Below are positions 44,343-52,293 of a stretch of 64,000 nucleotides of DNA, in pieces. This stretch comes from an uncultured Granulosicoccus sp. (GTDB lineage Bacteria; Pseudomonadota; Gammaproteobacteria; Granulosicoccales; Granulosicoccaceae): NCBI GenBank assembly GCA_947499955.1, contig CANMQI010000010.1:186001-250000 (forward strand). The letters are read 5' to 3'. The notes below the pieces were generated by a model, which saw only the letters and a list, made by a program, of their open reading frames with translations, was not told the origin of the DNA and ran no database searches. Position 1 is the first letter of the stretch. Each line of letters opens with the position of its first letter. A program made the translations under genes and the position numbers.

Positions 44343-45698
44343 ATGAGCTTTACTGAAATTTCACCAGTCGCCGAGCTGAATCTGGAGGACGAAGAGCTTG
44401 ACATAGGCGATCAGGTTCTCTTTGTCACAAAGATGAATCGGATGTTCTCCGAGGTGCAAGCCTGGGCAGAATCGTTCCGGCTCGCGATCAATTCAATTAA
44501 CGCGCTCGGCACCGAATTGGCGAATGCCGAGGGCGACAACGCCGTCAATATCGGTTTGATAAATGACGCGATTGACGACCTTCAGACTGCGATGGCCGAC
44601 GAGGTAGCAGCTCGCGAAGCCGCTATTACTGCGCTGCAGTCTGCACTCGATGACGAAGTTGTAGCAAGGATTGCTGGCGATGAAACGCTGCAAGAAGGCG
44701 TCACGAATGCCACTACAAGCTATCAGGACTTGATGAAAATTCTGACGGCTTACGAGGTTATTGATCCAGCGAAATACTTTATCGCTCATACCGAGCCTGT
44801 CACTCAGATGAACATCAGAGTCGCCTGTGAGAGTGGTGATGATATAGAGGTTACATGGCCCGATGGCGTTACAACTACAGAATCAAATAATGTCTCTGTC
44901 AGCAGGACTTTCGACGAATCTGATGGCGTGGTGATGGTCAAGGCGACAAGCCGAATTACTGACTTGGTTTCCACTGACAACAAGCTGGTATTCGACTTGA
45001 GCGGCCTGCCTGCAAGAGTTTCAAGCGTAACCATCGAAGGCCTGAACAAGATCACTGGTGACTTGTCTGAAGTGCCATCCACCCTCAAGTACCTTCTACT
45101 CCGAGGGCAAAACAGAATCTCTGGTCAGTTAAGTGATCTGCCTGATGAAATGTATTACCTGCGCGTAACTGGCAGTAACACTATTAGCGGAGACATCGCT
45201 GACTTGCCAGCAAGCATACTCAGGCTGGTTATCACAGGCGCTGGTTCTATCACTGGAAACATTTCCACTTTGCCGGATGCAATGACTGCGTTCTACGTTA
45301 CTGCCGCCAATGACGTTACTGGTGATATAGCCAACATGCCGTCTGCAATGGAGAACTTCACGGTCATGGGAAGCAACACGTTGTACGGCGATTTGGCAGA
45401 CGCTCCTTCTAACGTCAGTACCTTCGACGTTAGAGGAGCCAATACGATTACGTGTAGCGCTGGCTACACGCCGCCTTCAGAAATGCACCGATTCCTGTTG
45501 TATGGAGGTATTGGCAGGGGCGCTGCCGACATTGAAAATATGCTCCAAGGACTTACCAGCGTGACGACTTGGATGACTGTAATGTCTGTCGATATTCGCG
45601 ATAACAGCGGCGTCACCATTGCAGACCCTAGTCAATCAATGACATACATCGACATTATTACAGCGAACGGTGCAACCGTTCTGTACAACGCAGCTTAG
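44343..45698 (+). CDS. Tail fibre with 22-residue leucine-rich-like repeats, 451 aa
   Basis: The first 70 residues (LNLEDEELDIGDQVLFVTKMNRMF) are homologous to the fibre at 40505 and probably the docking part. A helical section follows, then residues 235-366 are six exact-length 22-residue repeats with the pattern N-x-I-x-G-D-h-x-x-h-P-x-x-h, plus degenerate units on either side. The repeat resembles bacterial leucine-rich repeats and would form a curved solenoid for binding. Likely the receptor-specific fibre; repeats allow change by recombination. Confidence 0.85.
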   Translation: MSFTEISPVAELNLEDEELDIGDQVLFVTKMNRMFSEVQAWAESFRLAINSINALGTELANAEGDNAVNIGLINDAIDDLQTAMADEVAAREAAITALQSALDDEVVARIAGDETLQEGVTNATTSYQDLMKILTAYEVIDPAKYFIAHTEPVTQMNIRVACESGDDIEVTWPDGVTTTESNNVSVSRTFDESDGVVMVKATSRITDLVSTDNKLVFDLSGLPARVSSVTIEGLNKITGDLSEVPSTLKYLLLRGQNRISGQLSDLPDEMYYLRVTGSNTISGDIADLPASILRLVITGAGSITGNISTLPDAMTAFYVTAANDVTGDIANMPSAMENFTVMGSNTLYGDLADAPSNVSTFDVRGANTITCSAGYTPPSEMHRFLLYGGIGRGAADIENMLQGLTSVTTWMTVMSVDIRDNSGVTIADPSQSMTYIDIITANGATVLYNAA

Positions 45699-45708
45699 GA
45701 GTAAATTG

Positions 45709-45984
45709 ATGAGCACATCGACTATTGCATTCGCACGAGGACCGCTTGATTCTGGCGATCCATCTGCTGCAATTTTCAGACCTCAGAGTGACGGAACGTT
45801 TGAAACCACTGCTGTAAACGGCTCGGATGAGACGGCGAACTTCGCAATCTTTCTGCTGAAAGATATGCTCGAAACAATGCCGCTCGATGTAGTGGTTCCG
45901 GCCCTGCGGTCAATGTATACAGATGTCACTGGGAACGACATCGAGGACAAGCGGGCTGAGTTTCTCAGTGCTCTGAACAAGTAG
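45709..45984 (+). CDS. Hypothetical protein, 91 aa
   Basis: ATG 45709 after TTAGGAGTAAATTG. Small protein with a conserved acidic middle and KRAEFLSALNK end. Last gene of the rightward block. Possibly a fibre chaperone, by position only. Confidence 0.65.
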   Translation: MSTSTIAFARGPLDSGDPSAAIFRPQSDGTFETTAVNGSDETANFAIFLLKDMLETMPLDVVVPALRSMYTDVTGNDIEDKRAEFLSALNK

Positions 45985-46000
45985 GAAGGTGTTTTAAAAA

Positions 46001-46034
46001 GGTAGACGAGTGGTGCAAACCGATCTCGTCTACC
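46001..46034. terminator. Bidirectional terminator
   Basis: Perfect 10-bp stem GGTAGACGAG (46001-46010) with CTCGTCTACC (46025-46034), 14-nt loop, flanked by five A on the left and TCTTTC on the right. It lies between convergent genes ending at 45984 (rightward) and 46059 (leftward). Confidence 0.88.
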
Positions 46035-46058
46035 TCTTTCAGCTAGTGTTGGACGCTC

Positions 46059-46421
46059 TTAGAACTTGCGTTCCTTGGGTGTCTCGATGACTTCACAGGT
46101 GCCTGTGTCCGTTGAAATCTTGCCGCCTATGTTGAAGGTTCGCTTATAGGCAAGAGTCGTGCGGTCGATCTTGTGGACGGAGGCGCTGTCGGTCTTGTAA
46201 GACACTTCAGCAGGCGTAAACACGGCTTTTGCTCGCTTGACAACGCCCGAATTTGTGTAGGTATGGGTCACAGATTGTGTTGATTCGTCGACCGCAACAA
46301 GTATTTTCAAAGGCGTGTTGTCGCCGTTTTTGTAGTTGCATTCGAGGTAAGCCACGTCTGCGGCGTTGGCTGTTGCTGCTGCAAAAAGAGTGGCGATTGC
46401 TGCTGCTTTGATGCACTTCAT
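46059..46421 (-). CDS. Secreted/periplasmic protein, 120 aa
   Basis: A signal peptide (MKCIKAAAIATLFAAATANA, predicted cut after Ala20) and a 100-residue beta-rich mature part with two cysteines, which may form a disulphide. CAGGAGAGC lies upstream. Last gene of the mobilisation operon, so a role in mating, for example exclusion at the cell surface, is possible but unproven. Confidence 0.75.
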   Translation of the reverse strand: MKCIKAAAIATLFAAATANAADVAYLECNYKNGDNTPLKILVAVDESTQSVTHTYTNSGVVKRAKAVFTPAEVSYKTDSASVHKIDRTTLAYKRTFNIGGKISTDTGTCEVIETPKERKF

Positions 46422-46445
46422 AGTTCTAGCTCTCCTGTATTGGTT

Positions 46446-46745
46446 TCAGTATTTCGGGTCGTACTTCCACTCATGAATGCGTCCGGTGACAGTCATGTCG
46501 ACCGGATACGCGACTCGCTTCAGATTGCTCCTGAACTTCAAGAGCGGTCTGAGCCAGTAATCCTTTTTTCGATGTTTGGGAACGCGCCAGCGATGAAACA
46601 GCAGGACGTAGCCCTGGGCGAAAAGCACGTCTGCTCTATTGTCTACAATGTACCACCACGCGATCAAGCATATCCAGGTGATTGCCCACCGCTTGAACAT
46701 GCGATAGTAGTATTCGACAGCTGCGGGGTCTTTTGCTTTCATCAT
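46446..46745 (-). CDS. Membrane protein next to the relaxase, 99 aa
   Basis: One strong hydrophobic segment (WAITWICLIAWWYIV) in a highly aromatic, arginine-rich protein. Its ATGATG start overlaps the relaxase stop. Probably co-produced with the relaxase and could anchor the transfer complex. No family recognised. Confidence 0.7.
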   Translation of the reverse strand: MMKAKDPAAVEYYYRMFKRWAITWICLIAWWYIVDNRADVLFAQGYVLLFHRWRVPKHRKKDYWLRPLLKFRSNLKRVAYPVDMTVTGRIHEWKYDPKY

Positions 46746-47644
46746 AACGCGCGCTCTGTGCCTCGCTCTACGCTTTGTTCTCTACCCAGTGAGGACAGCC
46801 ATTGCATGATGTCAGCACTGAGCTTTCTGTCGTCTGAGTTGCCTTCCGATAGCTCTTTTGCCATGCCCATGTAAGCGGTATACACGGCTTTCAATCGTCC
46901 CTTCATGGCGTCGACATTGACGACATTCGCCTTCCTTCGATTGTTTATCTCAGTGCCTGCCGCCTCTCGTTTCTGCTTGTGAAGCTGCGCACTGCTGACT
47001 GAGTACGTGGTCACGAGTCGAGCTGCGCGAGGTGTTGCATTCGCTTCGACGCCGTGGCCTCGCAGGTTCTCGGCGAACGTCTCTCGCCAACGCTGCAGGT
47101 CTTTGCGCCCAGGTGAGAGTCGACGCTTCCCCCTGATCGGATTCGCGTTGACGACAAGGTGAACGTGCGGCTGTGGCGTGTCGTCGTGTCGTGTGAACAG
47201 ATATTGGAAGCGCTGAAACTCGACCTCGGCCAGCTCCTTCACTGCCTCTCTGACAGGATGCGGCGGCGTTCCTTCTGGCATCGTGAATACGATATGAAAC
47301 GCCTCACGACGACTGCCGTCCGACTTCGGGATGCCTTGCCAAGTCGACAGCGCGTCCTCTCGTGCGTCAGGTCCGATGAAGACATTGCCTTGCTCGTCTT
47401 CGATTTCGAGCACTTCCTTTCCACTGTTCGCGCTCGCTGAATCGAGTCGAGCGATGTAGTCAACCATGCGTTTCAGCGCCTTCATGTCCTTCGCATTGCT
47501 CGTGATCTTGACCATCACCTCGGGCGTCTTGCGCAGCATTCGACGCACTGTTGCCTTGCTTCCGATGATGTCGTAGACCTTCGATACGGGTATCTCCTTG
47601 CCCTTGCGCGGGTCGAGATCGTCTTCGTAAAATGGTCTGTTCAT
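46742..47644 (-). CDS. Relaxase of the MobA/VirD2 type, 300 aa
   Basis: Catalytic histidine motif RHDDTPQPHVHLVVN with H153, H160, H162, and the likely nicking tyrosine Y63 in MVDYIARLD, as in VirD2/MOBP relaxases. It would cut oriT and lead one strand into the recipient through the T4SS. Length is that of a relaxase domain without an extra primase or helicase. ATG 47644 overlaps the mobC-like stop (ATGA); the longer GTG start at 47656 has no support. Confidence 0.9.
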   Translation of the reverse strand: MNRPFYEDDLDPRKGKEIPVSKVYDIIGSKATVRRMLRKTPEVMVKITSNAKDMKALKRMVDYIARLDSASANSGKEVLEIEDEQGNVFIGPDAREDALSTWQGIPKSDGSRREAFHIVFTMPEGTPPHPVREAVKELAEVEFQRFQYLFTRHDDTPQPHVHLVVNANPIRGKRRLSPGRKDLQRWRETFAENLRGHGVEANATPRAARLVTTYSVSSAQLHKQKREAAGTEINNRRKANVVNVDAMKGRLKAVYTAYMGMAKELSEGNSDDRKLSADIMQWLSSLGREQSVERGTERAL

Positions 47645-48168
47645 CGTATTTCCCACCTCTCTACACTGGCGCGAATCATTCGGTCAACGCTGTCGCAGTG
47701 CTTGCGAATTTCCTTCACCACGTCTCGAACGCTGTCCATTTTGTCGGTCGGATTCTGTCCTTTCGAGAGCATTCGAGCGATCAGATTCAGGTCGCGAGCG
47801 ACTGACAAAAGGATGTAATTTGACTGCCTCAACGCTTCGATTTCGTCGTCTGACGGCTGCGGTTCGCGAGTCAAAATGTGCCTGATGCAGCTGATCAACC
47901 AGCCTGCTTTTGTCCGTCCCATGAGTTCTGCTCGGCGCTCCAATCCGGCTGTTTCGCTCTTCGTGAGCCACACTGCATGACGTGATTTCTCTTCCGTTTT
48001 TCGAGTGACAACGCTCTTCGATTTCGGGTTCAGATCGTTGAAATTCTCCCGCATGTATCGCTCGAAAATCTCTCGTGCAAGCTCGCCCTTGCGCATCCCA
48101 AGGTGCTCGCAGTGCTCTCGGAATCGAGCCTCCAAGTCGTCGCTCGTGGTGACGTCAATTCGTGCCAT
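47641..48168 (-). CDS. MobC-like relaxosome protein, 175 aa
   Basis: N-terminus (about 1-45) looks like a ribbon-helix-helix DNA-binding part (MARIDVTTSDDLEARFREH); the second half contains the mobilisation-protein pattern NYILLSVARDLNLIARMLSKG. Such proteins bind oriT and recruit the relaxase. ATG at 48168 has a strong GGAGGAAGC site. Fused DNA-binding and MobC parts are a neat arrangement. Confidence 0.82.
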   Translation of the reverse strand: MARIDVTTSDDLEARFREHCEHLGMRKGELAREIFERYMRENFNDLNPKSKSVVTRKTEEKSRHAVWLTKSETAGLERRAELMGRTKAGWLISCIRHILTREPQPSDDEIEALRQSNYILLSVARDLNLIARMLSKGQNPTDKMDSVRDVVKEIRKHCDSVDRMIRASVERWEIR

Positions 48169-48179
48169 AGGCTTCCTCC

Positions 48180-48467
48180 TTACTTGAAAATCACATCCAT
48201 ATCGGGCGCGTACTCGACGCCCCAGTGTGTCTTTGCGACCCATTCAGCAAACGCGATCAGCATCGCTCTCGTGTGTCCGGTGGCTTCGCCGACAGCCTGT
48301 TCAATCGGCGAGGTGGGTATTGATAACGACAGCCCAGTCTCTTGCTTGAACCGCTCTCTCTCGTCCCCCTTTTCTGCGATGTACATGACGAATCCTATGA
48401 ACGCACTGATGTTGATCGGTGAGTTTCTGTTCTCGTCTGAGAACCTGTTTTCAGCTTCATTTGTCAT
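48180..48467 (-). CDS. Hypothetical mobilisation-operon protein, 95 aa
   Basis: ATG at 48467 overlaps the previous stop. Soluble, no recognised motif; a central helix with Glu and Arg. Sits immediately before the MobC-like gene, so it may serve the relaxosome. Confidence 0.65.
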   Translation of the reverse strand: MTNEAENRFSDENRNSPINISAFIGFVMYIAEKGDERERFKQETGLSLSIPTSPIEQAVGEATGHTRAMLIAFAEWVAKTHWGVEYAPDMDVIFK

Positions 48468-48679
48468 TGGTTTTCTCCTTCTGTCAGCGAAATAGTCGCG
48501 TCCCTGACGCCTGCTCGATACCGTCGATCACCGTATTCCCTGATCACTCGCATCAGTCGGAGATGGTCGAGACCGCATGGCATATTCGGCAAGCTGTCCT
48601 CCTTCGCCTCCTCGATCATCGCCAGCAACTCCTTCCGATCCGGCATCGTCAATGTGTCTGCGTAGTCGTTCGTTGTCAT
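48464..48679 (-). CDS. Hypothetical protein, 71 aa
   Basis: Overlaps both neighbours by 4 bp (ATGA), second gene of the mobilisation operon. Helical, charged, with two cysteine-free basic patches. Function unknown. Confidence 0.65.
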   Translation of the reverse strand: MTTNDYADTLTMPDRKELLAMIEEAKEDSLPNMPCGLDHLRLMRVIREYGDRRYRAGVRDATISLTEGENQ

Positions 48680-48927
48680 GAATTTGCCTCATGTGCGTCA
48701 GCATATGCGGCCAGTTCTTCGTCGGCCTGTTCGTTCTCTACGAGGATCAGTCCAGCCGTTTTTTGACCCAACAGGTACGCGGCAAACATTGACGTGTAAG
48801 TATCCGCGTCAGTACCCAGCGTCACTTCGAACAAGTCGTCGAATTCTGCTGGCACGTTGTTTCGAGAGACCATTCCCTGCGCTTTTTCGAGCAGTTCGCT
48901 CGGTGTCTTTCTGGTTTCTGATTTCAT
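48676..48927 (-). CDS. Hypothetical protein, 83 aa, first gene of the mobilisation operon
   Basis: ATG 48927 with GAGGAAATC upstream. A longer start at 48993 would lie inside the -10 box of the promoter 48992-49022, so it is rejected. Mixed helical protein with an acidic second half. Overlaps the next gene by 4 bp. Confidence 0.7.
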   Translation of the reverse strand: MKSETRKTPSELLEKAQGMVSRNNVPAEFDDLFEVTLGTDADTYTSMFAAYLLGQKTAGLILVENEQADEELAAYADAHEANS

Positions 48928-48991
48928 GTCTGATTTCCTCTTCTCCCACTGGGCGGCACTTGATGCCATATCCGGCCAATACTTTAAGTTC

Positions 48992-49034
48992 ATTATACAC
49001 TCCAGCTACCAATATGGTGCAAGTTGGTCGCCAA
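48992..49034 (-). promoter_or_regulatory. Mobilisation-operon promoter with operator
   Basis: Minus-strand TATAAT at 48992-48997; the best -35 is TTGCAC at 49017-49022 with a long 19-bp spacer. An operator-like motif CCAA-N11-TTGG-N3-CCAA covers 49009-49034 and the -35, which would allow repression. Similar operators are at 57880 and 62845. Confidence 0.65.
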
Positions 49035-49136
49035 AATACATTACAGTTCGAGCGCTGAATCTGGAGCTGAGCGGAGAGTCCGAAATCGCTCGTTATAGCT
49101 ATTTTCCAGCTGTTTCAGGCGACTTCTCGTGTTGGG

Positions 49137-49166
49137 CGCTATGTCAGGTCGTCCAAAAAGATCGCG
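49137..49166. repeat. Copy A of a 30-bp repeat, candidate oriT element
   Basis: Shares CGCTATGTCAGGTCGTCC, then A/G, then AAAAGATCGCG with the copy at 51060-51089 (one mismatch in 30). It lies upstream of the mobilisation operon, the usual place of an oriT, but no known nic consensus is evident. Function inferred from position only. Confidence 0.4.
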
Positions 49167-49202
49167 GCTTATACGCGCTCTGCTTGGCTGTTTCTCTCGG
49201 GC

Positions 49203-49227
49203 AAAAAAAAGCCCTCGCTGGGAGGGC
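49203..49227 (-). terminator. Intrinsic terminator, leftward
   Basis: Stem GCCCTC (49211-49216) with GAGGGC (49222-49227), 5-nt loop; on the minus strand it is followed by eight T. Ends the transcript of the membrane gene at 49255-49500. Confidence 0.85.
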
Positions 49228-49254
49228 TGAAAATACCAAGGAGTCGGTATTCGG

Positions 49255-49500
49255 TTATTCGTCCTGCTTGCTGAACATTGCGCGGTAAGCGTCACGACAA
49301 GCGACGAAGTAGAGGACGGCCCATACAATCACCGCAAGGAGGACAATGCAAAGCAGTGCGCAGATTGCGATGATGGCTTTAGTGCCGAACGCGGCGACAG
49401 CGATTGCAGCTGCGACAATGCCGGTCATGCAGACGGAGAAATTTACGGTCTCCTTGTCGTTCGTGCTCAGACTCTTGTATCTGTTTATCAGGTTCTTCAT
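49255..49500 (-). CDS. Small membrane protein, 81 aa
   Basis: Two hydrophobic segments (about 22-44 and 45-66), short charged ends. GGAGGCAAGACG precedes ATG 49500. Follows the 49516 gene by 15 bp. No family recognised. Confidence 0.7.
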   Translation of the reverse strand: MKNLINRYKSLSTNDKETVNFSVCMTGIVAAAIAVAAFGTKAIIAICALLCIVLLAVIVWAVLYFVACRDAYRAMFSKQDE

Positions 49501-49515
49501 TCGTCTTGCCTCCTG

Positions 49516-50733
49516 TTACGCTGCTTCGAGTTCTCGTTCGACTGCTGTCACCCTGGTCAGGACAGTCTGCGCGATGTCCTTGTACTCGCCGTGGTCCTTG
49601 ACAGTCGCCTTGACCTTGATCGTCTCGCCGGTCTTGATTTCTTCAGCGAGTTGGTTGGTGCCGAACCAGACGAACTGATGACCATCATCGTCGGCCAGGT
49701 TCACGATGTACTTGCCGCCCCACTGGGAATCTCGGAAGCACTTCCTGCCGACAGTCAACTCCAGCTCGTATCGTTTCTTGATTTCGCCGAAGTGCTCGTT
49801 CAGTGTGTTCTCGGTCTCTGCTTGACGTTGGCGCTGATGCTCCATTGCTCGGGCATAGGCGTTGGGCAGTGATACCCAGTAACCGAAGTTTCGACGCTCG
49901 ACGTATTCGTTCTGCGCGATCACTTGCAGGTTGTGCGTGTAGCTCATATCGGCCACCTGATCCTTGATCCACTCGATAGCTGCTTTCGCAGTCTCGACGT
50001 CAGCCTCTGTTGGCTCGACCTTTTCCTTCCATCGCTTGTACTCGGCGAAGTCTTCAGGATTGCTGAACGTTGGTTCGAAGCAGAACAGCTCGACGGAATC
50101 GCGAGTGCTCATGATCTCCTGGTCAAGCGCAGTGTCTCGGGATATGTAGCCTTCACTGCGAATCAGTGACGTAGCAACTGCCGCGACTCGAACAGTGTCG
50201 AATGCTGGCGAGTAACTGCCGCCGTCGCCGAACGAATCGAATTCGTCGTTTTCCCATGCCTCTACAGCCTTGGAGAAATTCTCGTGGAATCCGAGCAGAG
50301 CGTTGACGTCGTAACCGATGTAGTCCTTGACGCAGCTTCGACCGATGGCAACGTGTTTGCCGGTTTCGTTGTGCGCGAGAACGCAGACCATCTTGCGGCT
50401 GCGAATCTTGTTGCAGTGGTCACAGCTCCCATTGTGGGAACGGTATTCGACAGGGACAGACTCGCCCGGTACTTCATGCACGAGACATGCGCTTCCGCTG
50501 ACGGTAGTGTCCAGTGTGCCGACGAGTCGGTAGTCACCGAACTTCAGATCGCCTGCGGTGACGATGTAGTTCTGGTAAACGATTTTCTCGTCTGGTTTCT
50601 TGGGATGGGTCTCGACGGTCTCGCCGACGTGTCCGACTGCGAAGGGTACGCCGATGACCTTGGCGCGTTTCTCCAGCTTGCGAACGTCTTTCAGGAAGCT
50701 GTCGTTTCTGTCGTTTCTGATCTTGAGTTCCAT
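49516..50733 (-). CDS. Zinc-ribbon and OB-like domain protein, 405 aa
   Basis: Residues about 102-140 (CDHCNKIRSRKMVCVLAHN...GRSCVKDYIG) form a cysteine-rich, likely zinc-binding part; the last 90 residues look like a small beta-barrel (OB-type) with GTNQLAEEIKTGETIKVKATVKDH. The middle is helical. Possibly a nucleic-acid-binding protein, but I do not recognise a named family. Own promoter at 50761-50789. It is the largest gene in the small-gene region. Confidence 0.78.
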   Translation of the reverse strand: MELKIRNDRNDSFLKDVRKLEKRAKVIGVPFAVGHVGETVETHPKKPDEKIVYQNYIVTAGDLKFGDYRLVGTLDTTVSGSACLVHEVPGESVPVEYRSHNGSCDHCNKIRSRKMVCVLAHNETGKHVAIGRSCVKDYIGYDVNALLGFHENFSKAVEAWENDEFDSFGDGGSYSPAFDTVRVAAVATSLIRSEGYISRDTALDQEIMSTRDSVELFCFEPTFSNPEDFAEYKRWKEKVEPTEADVETAKAAIEWIKDQVADMSYTHNLQVIAQNEYVERRNFGYWVSLPNAYARAMEHQRQRQAETENTLNEHFGEIKKRYELELTVGRKCFRDSQWGGKYIVNLADDDGHQFVWFGTNQLAEEIKTGETIKVKATVKDHGEYKDIAQTVLTRVTAVERELEAA

Positions 50734-50760
50734 GTGAGTCTCCTTGGTTGGGATGGCTTA

Positions 50761-50789
50761 ATAATATATACAAACAAAACAGAATGCAA
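50761..50789 (-). promoter_or_regulatory. Promoter/leader cassette 11 (weaker form)
   Basis: Minus-strand TTGCAT 50784-50789; -10 is TATTAT 50761-50766 at 17 bp or TATATT 50763-50768 at 15 bp. Leader AGCCATCCCAACCAAGGAG. No leader hairpin. Confidence 0.7.
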
Positions 50790-50800
50790 CAGGTTCGAGC

Positions 50801-50825
50801 AAAAAAAAGCCCTCACGAAGAGGGC
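50801..50825 (-). terminator. Intrinsic terminator, leftward
   Basis: Stem GCCCTC (50809-50814) with GAGGGC (50820-50825), loop ACGAA, followed on the minus strand by eight T. It overlaps the stop codon of the 57-residue gene at 50825-50998. Confidence 0.85.
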
Positions 50826-50998
50826 TACTGTCGTTCCTCCTTCTCGTTCGCGAGTCGTTCGACAATGCTGATGATCCAGTTGATGTGATCTGTGCCGACT
50901 GCGATCTGTTCATCCTGGGTTGCGTCGCGCACCTTGTCTCGGAACTCGATGGCTTGTCGAGCTTCGTTGATGTACTTCGTGAGTGTGTCGCTTGTCAC
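50825..50998 (-). CDS. Small helical protein, 57 aa
   Basis: GTG at 50998 with AACAAGGAGAACAGC. Reads 57 codons to the TAG at 50825. Charged, helical, C-terminus rich in E/K/R. Its terminator overlaps the stop. Start with GTG and short length make it easy to miss. Confidence 0.65.
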   Translation of the reverse strand: MTSDTLTKYINEARQAIEFRDKVRDATQDEQIAVGTDHINWIISIVERLANEKEERQ

Positions 50999-51059
50999 TG
51001 CTGTTCTCCTTGTTGAATTTCGCGCTGTGCTTGCGCCTGTGGCGATATTTCGGACTGGC

Positions 51060-51089
51060 CGCTATGTCAGGTCGTCCGAAAAGATCGCG
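51060..51089. repeat. Copy B of the 30-bp repeat
   Basis: One mismatch to copy A at 49137-49166. Here an imperfect inverted repeat surrounds it: GCGATATTTCGGAC (51042-51055) with GTCCGAAAAGATCGC (51073-51087). Lies in a gene-free stretch of about 145 bp (50999-51143). Confidence 0.45.
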
Positions 51090-51143
51090 TCTCAGAACGG
51101 CTCTGAGAGCGTCTGAGCGTCGTTAGATTTCCAGTGTTTTTCT

Positions 51144-51371
51144 TCATTGCTTGTCCTCATTGGCTGGCTTGCTCCGCTTGTCGGCGATGTAGTCGATAAC
51201 GGGCATGAGTGCGATAGTCGCCCCGACACCCAGCAGCGTCGCTGGAATGATGAACACGATAAAGTCACGCGGGAGTTCTCTCAGCTCGCTCGGGATCGAC
51301 CAGTAGACTTCCTCTGCGCCGAAAGTAATCATCAATCCGACGATCACCATTGCAATTCCTATCTTGATCAT
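51144..51371 (-). CDS. Small membrane protein, 75 aa
   Basis: Two hydrophobic segments (about 3-22 and 36-60), the second followed by a basic/acidic tail. AGGAGGAAGAGCG precedes ATG 51371. Third gene of a small membrane-protein operon. Confidence 0.7.
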   Translation of the reverse strand: MIKIGIAMVIVGLMITFGAEEVYWSIPSELRELPRDFIVFIIPATLLGVGATIALMPVIDYIADKRSKPANEDKQ

Positions 51372-51550
51372 CGCTCTTCCTCCTGACTGGGCTTGAGTGA
51401 ATCAATCTTGTCTCCGATGAACTCCGCAGCTCCGTAGATGGATATGCAGATCATGGCGGCTACTAGAACGGGGCGTGGCTCGCCTCCGGTGACTGCGAGG
51501 TAGACAGCATCGCCAACCAACGCAGCGATTGGCAGGAAGCGGCTATTCAT
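51368..51550 (-). CDS. Small membrane protein, 60 aa
   Basis: Two hydrophobic segments separated by a short polar loop, acidic tail (DSLKPSQEEER). The gene overlaps both neighbours. Function unknown. Confidence 0.7.
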   Translation of the reverse strand: MNSRFLPIAALVGDAVYLAVTGGEPRPVLVAAMICISIYGAAEFIGDKIDSLKPSQEEER

Positions 51551-51740
51551 CGTGGTCGCTTCCCGCTGCGTAGCTGGCTTGCTCGATCAGCTCCTGGGAG
51601 TCAGGCATCAGATCGAAGGTCAGCGCTGTCAGCAGGCAGAACCACACGGCGCAGGCGAATACTGCGAGTTCAGTGTTTTTTCGGATCGCTGCGATGATCA
51701 GAACGATCACGAGCAGCGCGAGGGTGACGAGGTGAAACAT
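51543..51740 (-). CDS. Small membrane protein, 65 aa
   Basis: ATG 51740 after CCCAACCAAGGAGCC. Two closely spaced hydrophobic segments (about 4-20 and 27-44), then an acidic tail. An in-frame reading further upstream is rejected because it runs through the promoter. First gene of the three-gene operon. Confidence 0.7.
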   Translation of the reverse strand: MFHLVTLALLVIVLIIAAIRKNTELAVFACAVWFCLLTALTFDLMPDSQELIEQASYAAGSDHDE

Positions 51741-51769
51741 TGCTTTGGCTCCTTGGTTGGGATAGCTTA

Positions 51770-51798
51770 AAAATATATACAAACTACAGGCATTGCAA
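51770..51798 (-). promoter_or_regulatory. Promoter/leader cassette 12
   Basis: Minus-strand TTGCAA 51793-51798; -10 TATATT 51772-51777 (spacer 15) or TATTTT 51770-51775 (spacer 17). Same GTTTGTATAT core as other copies, and AGCTATCCCAACCAAGGAG leader. Confidence 0.7.
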
Positions 51799-51805
51799 CA
51801 CTCGA

Positions 51806-52225
51806 TTAGTCCTGATGAGCAGATTCGAATCGAGCGATGCCTGCAGACTCGATCTCGCCGATCACGTCGTAGTAGGAATCTGAGTTCGTAGACATGCTGG
51901 CACCGCAGGAGCCGCACTCGGGAGGCTCTGACCGGCTGTAGCTGTCAGACGTGAAGACGTTGTGACCGTTTGGGCAGTACCACGTCTCGTAGGTTGGAGC
52001 TTCGTGCAGCTCGTCGGCTGTCGACTCGTGGTCCAGGTTCATGTCGAAGCATAAGCCGTCGGCGACGGCGCTTGCTGGCAAGTCGTCCTCGAAGTCGTTC
52101 ACCAGTATTTGAGAACCGAGACGTTCGACAGCTTCTTTTCTCGTCATGCGGTAGTCGGCCATCATGTCTTGGACGACTTGCTCGCGGTACTGACTGAGAG
52201 TTTCACCGAAGCGGTTGGTTTTCAT
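51806..52225 (-). CDS. Zinc-ribbon protein, 139 aa
   Basis: C-terminal half has WYCPNGHNVF and CGSCGA, a C-x-x-x-x...C-x-x-C zinc ribbon; N-terminal half is helical and acidic. Might bind nucleic acid or protein. ATG 52225 in the standard leader. Confidence 0.75.
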   Translation of the reverse strand: MKTNRFGETLSQYREQVVQDMMADYRMTRKEAVERLGSQILVNDFEDDLPASAVADGLCFDMNLDHESTADELHEAPTYETWYCPNGHNVFTSDSYSRSEPPECGSCGASMSTNSDSYYDVIGEIESAGIARFESAHQD

Positions 52226-52252
52226 GTTTGGCTCCTTGGTTGGGATGACTTA

Positions 52253-52281
52253 ATTATATATACAAACTAAAAGCGATGCAG
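52253..52281 (-). promoter_or_regulatory. Promoter/leader cassette 13
   Basis: Minus-strand TATAAT at 52253-52258 and weak CTGCAT at 52276-52281, spacer 17 bp; leader AGTCATCCCAACCAAGGAG. Drives the zinc-ribbon gene. Confidence 0.7.
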
Positions 52282-52293
52282 TACCCCAGACAC

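Noticed and set aside
48676..48993. Upstream ATG at 48993 for the first mobilisation gene
   Set aside because: It lies in the -10 box of the promoter; ATG 48927 has a proper GAGG site.
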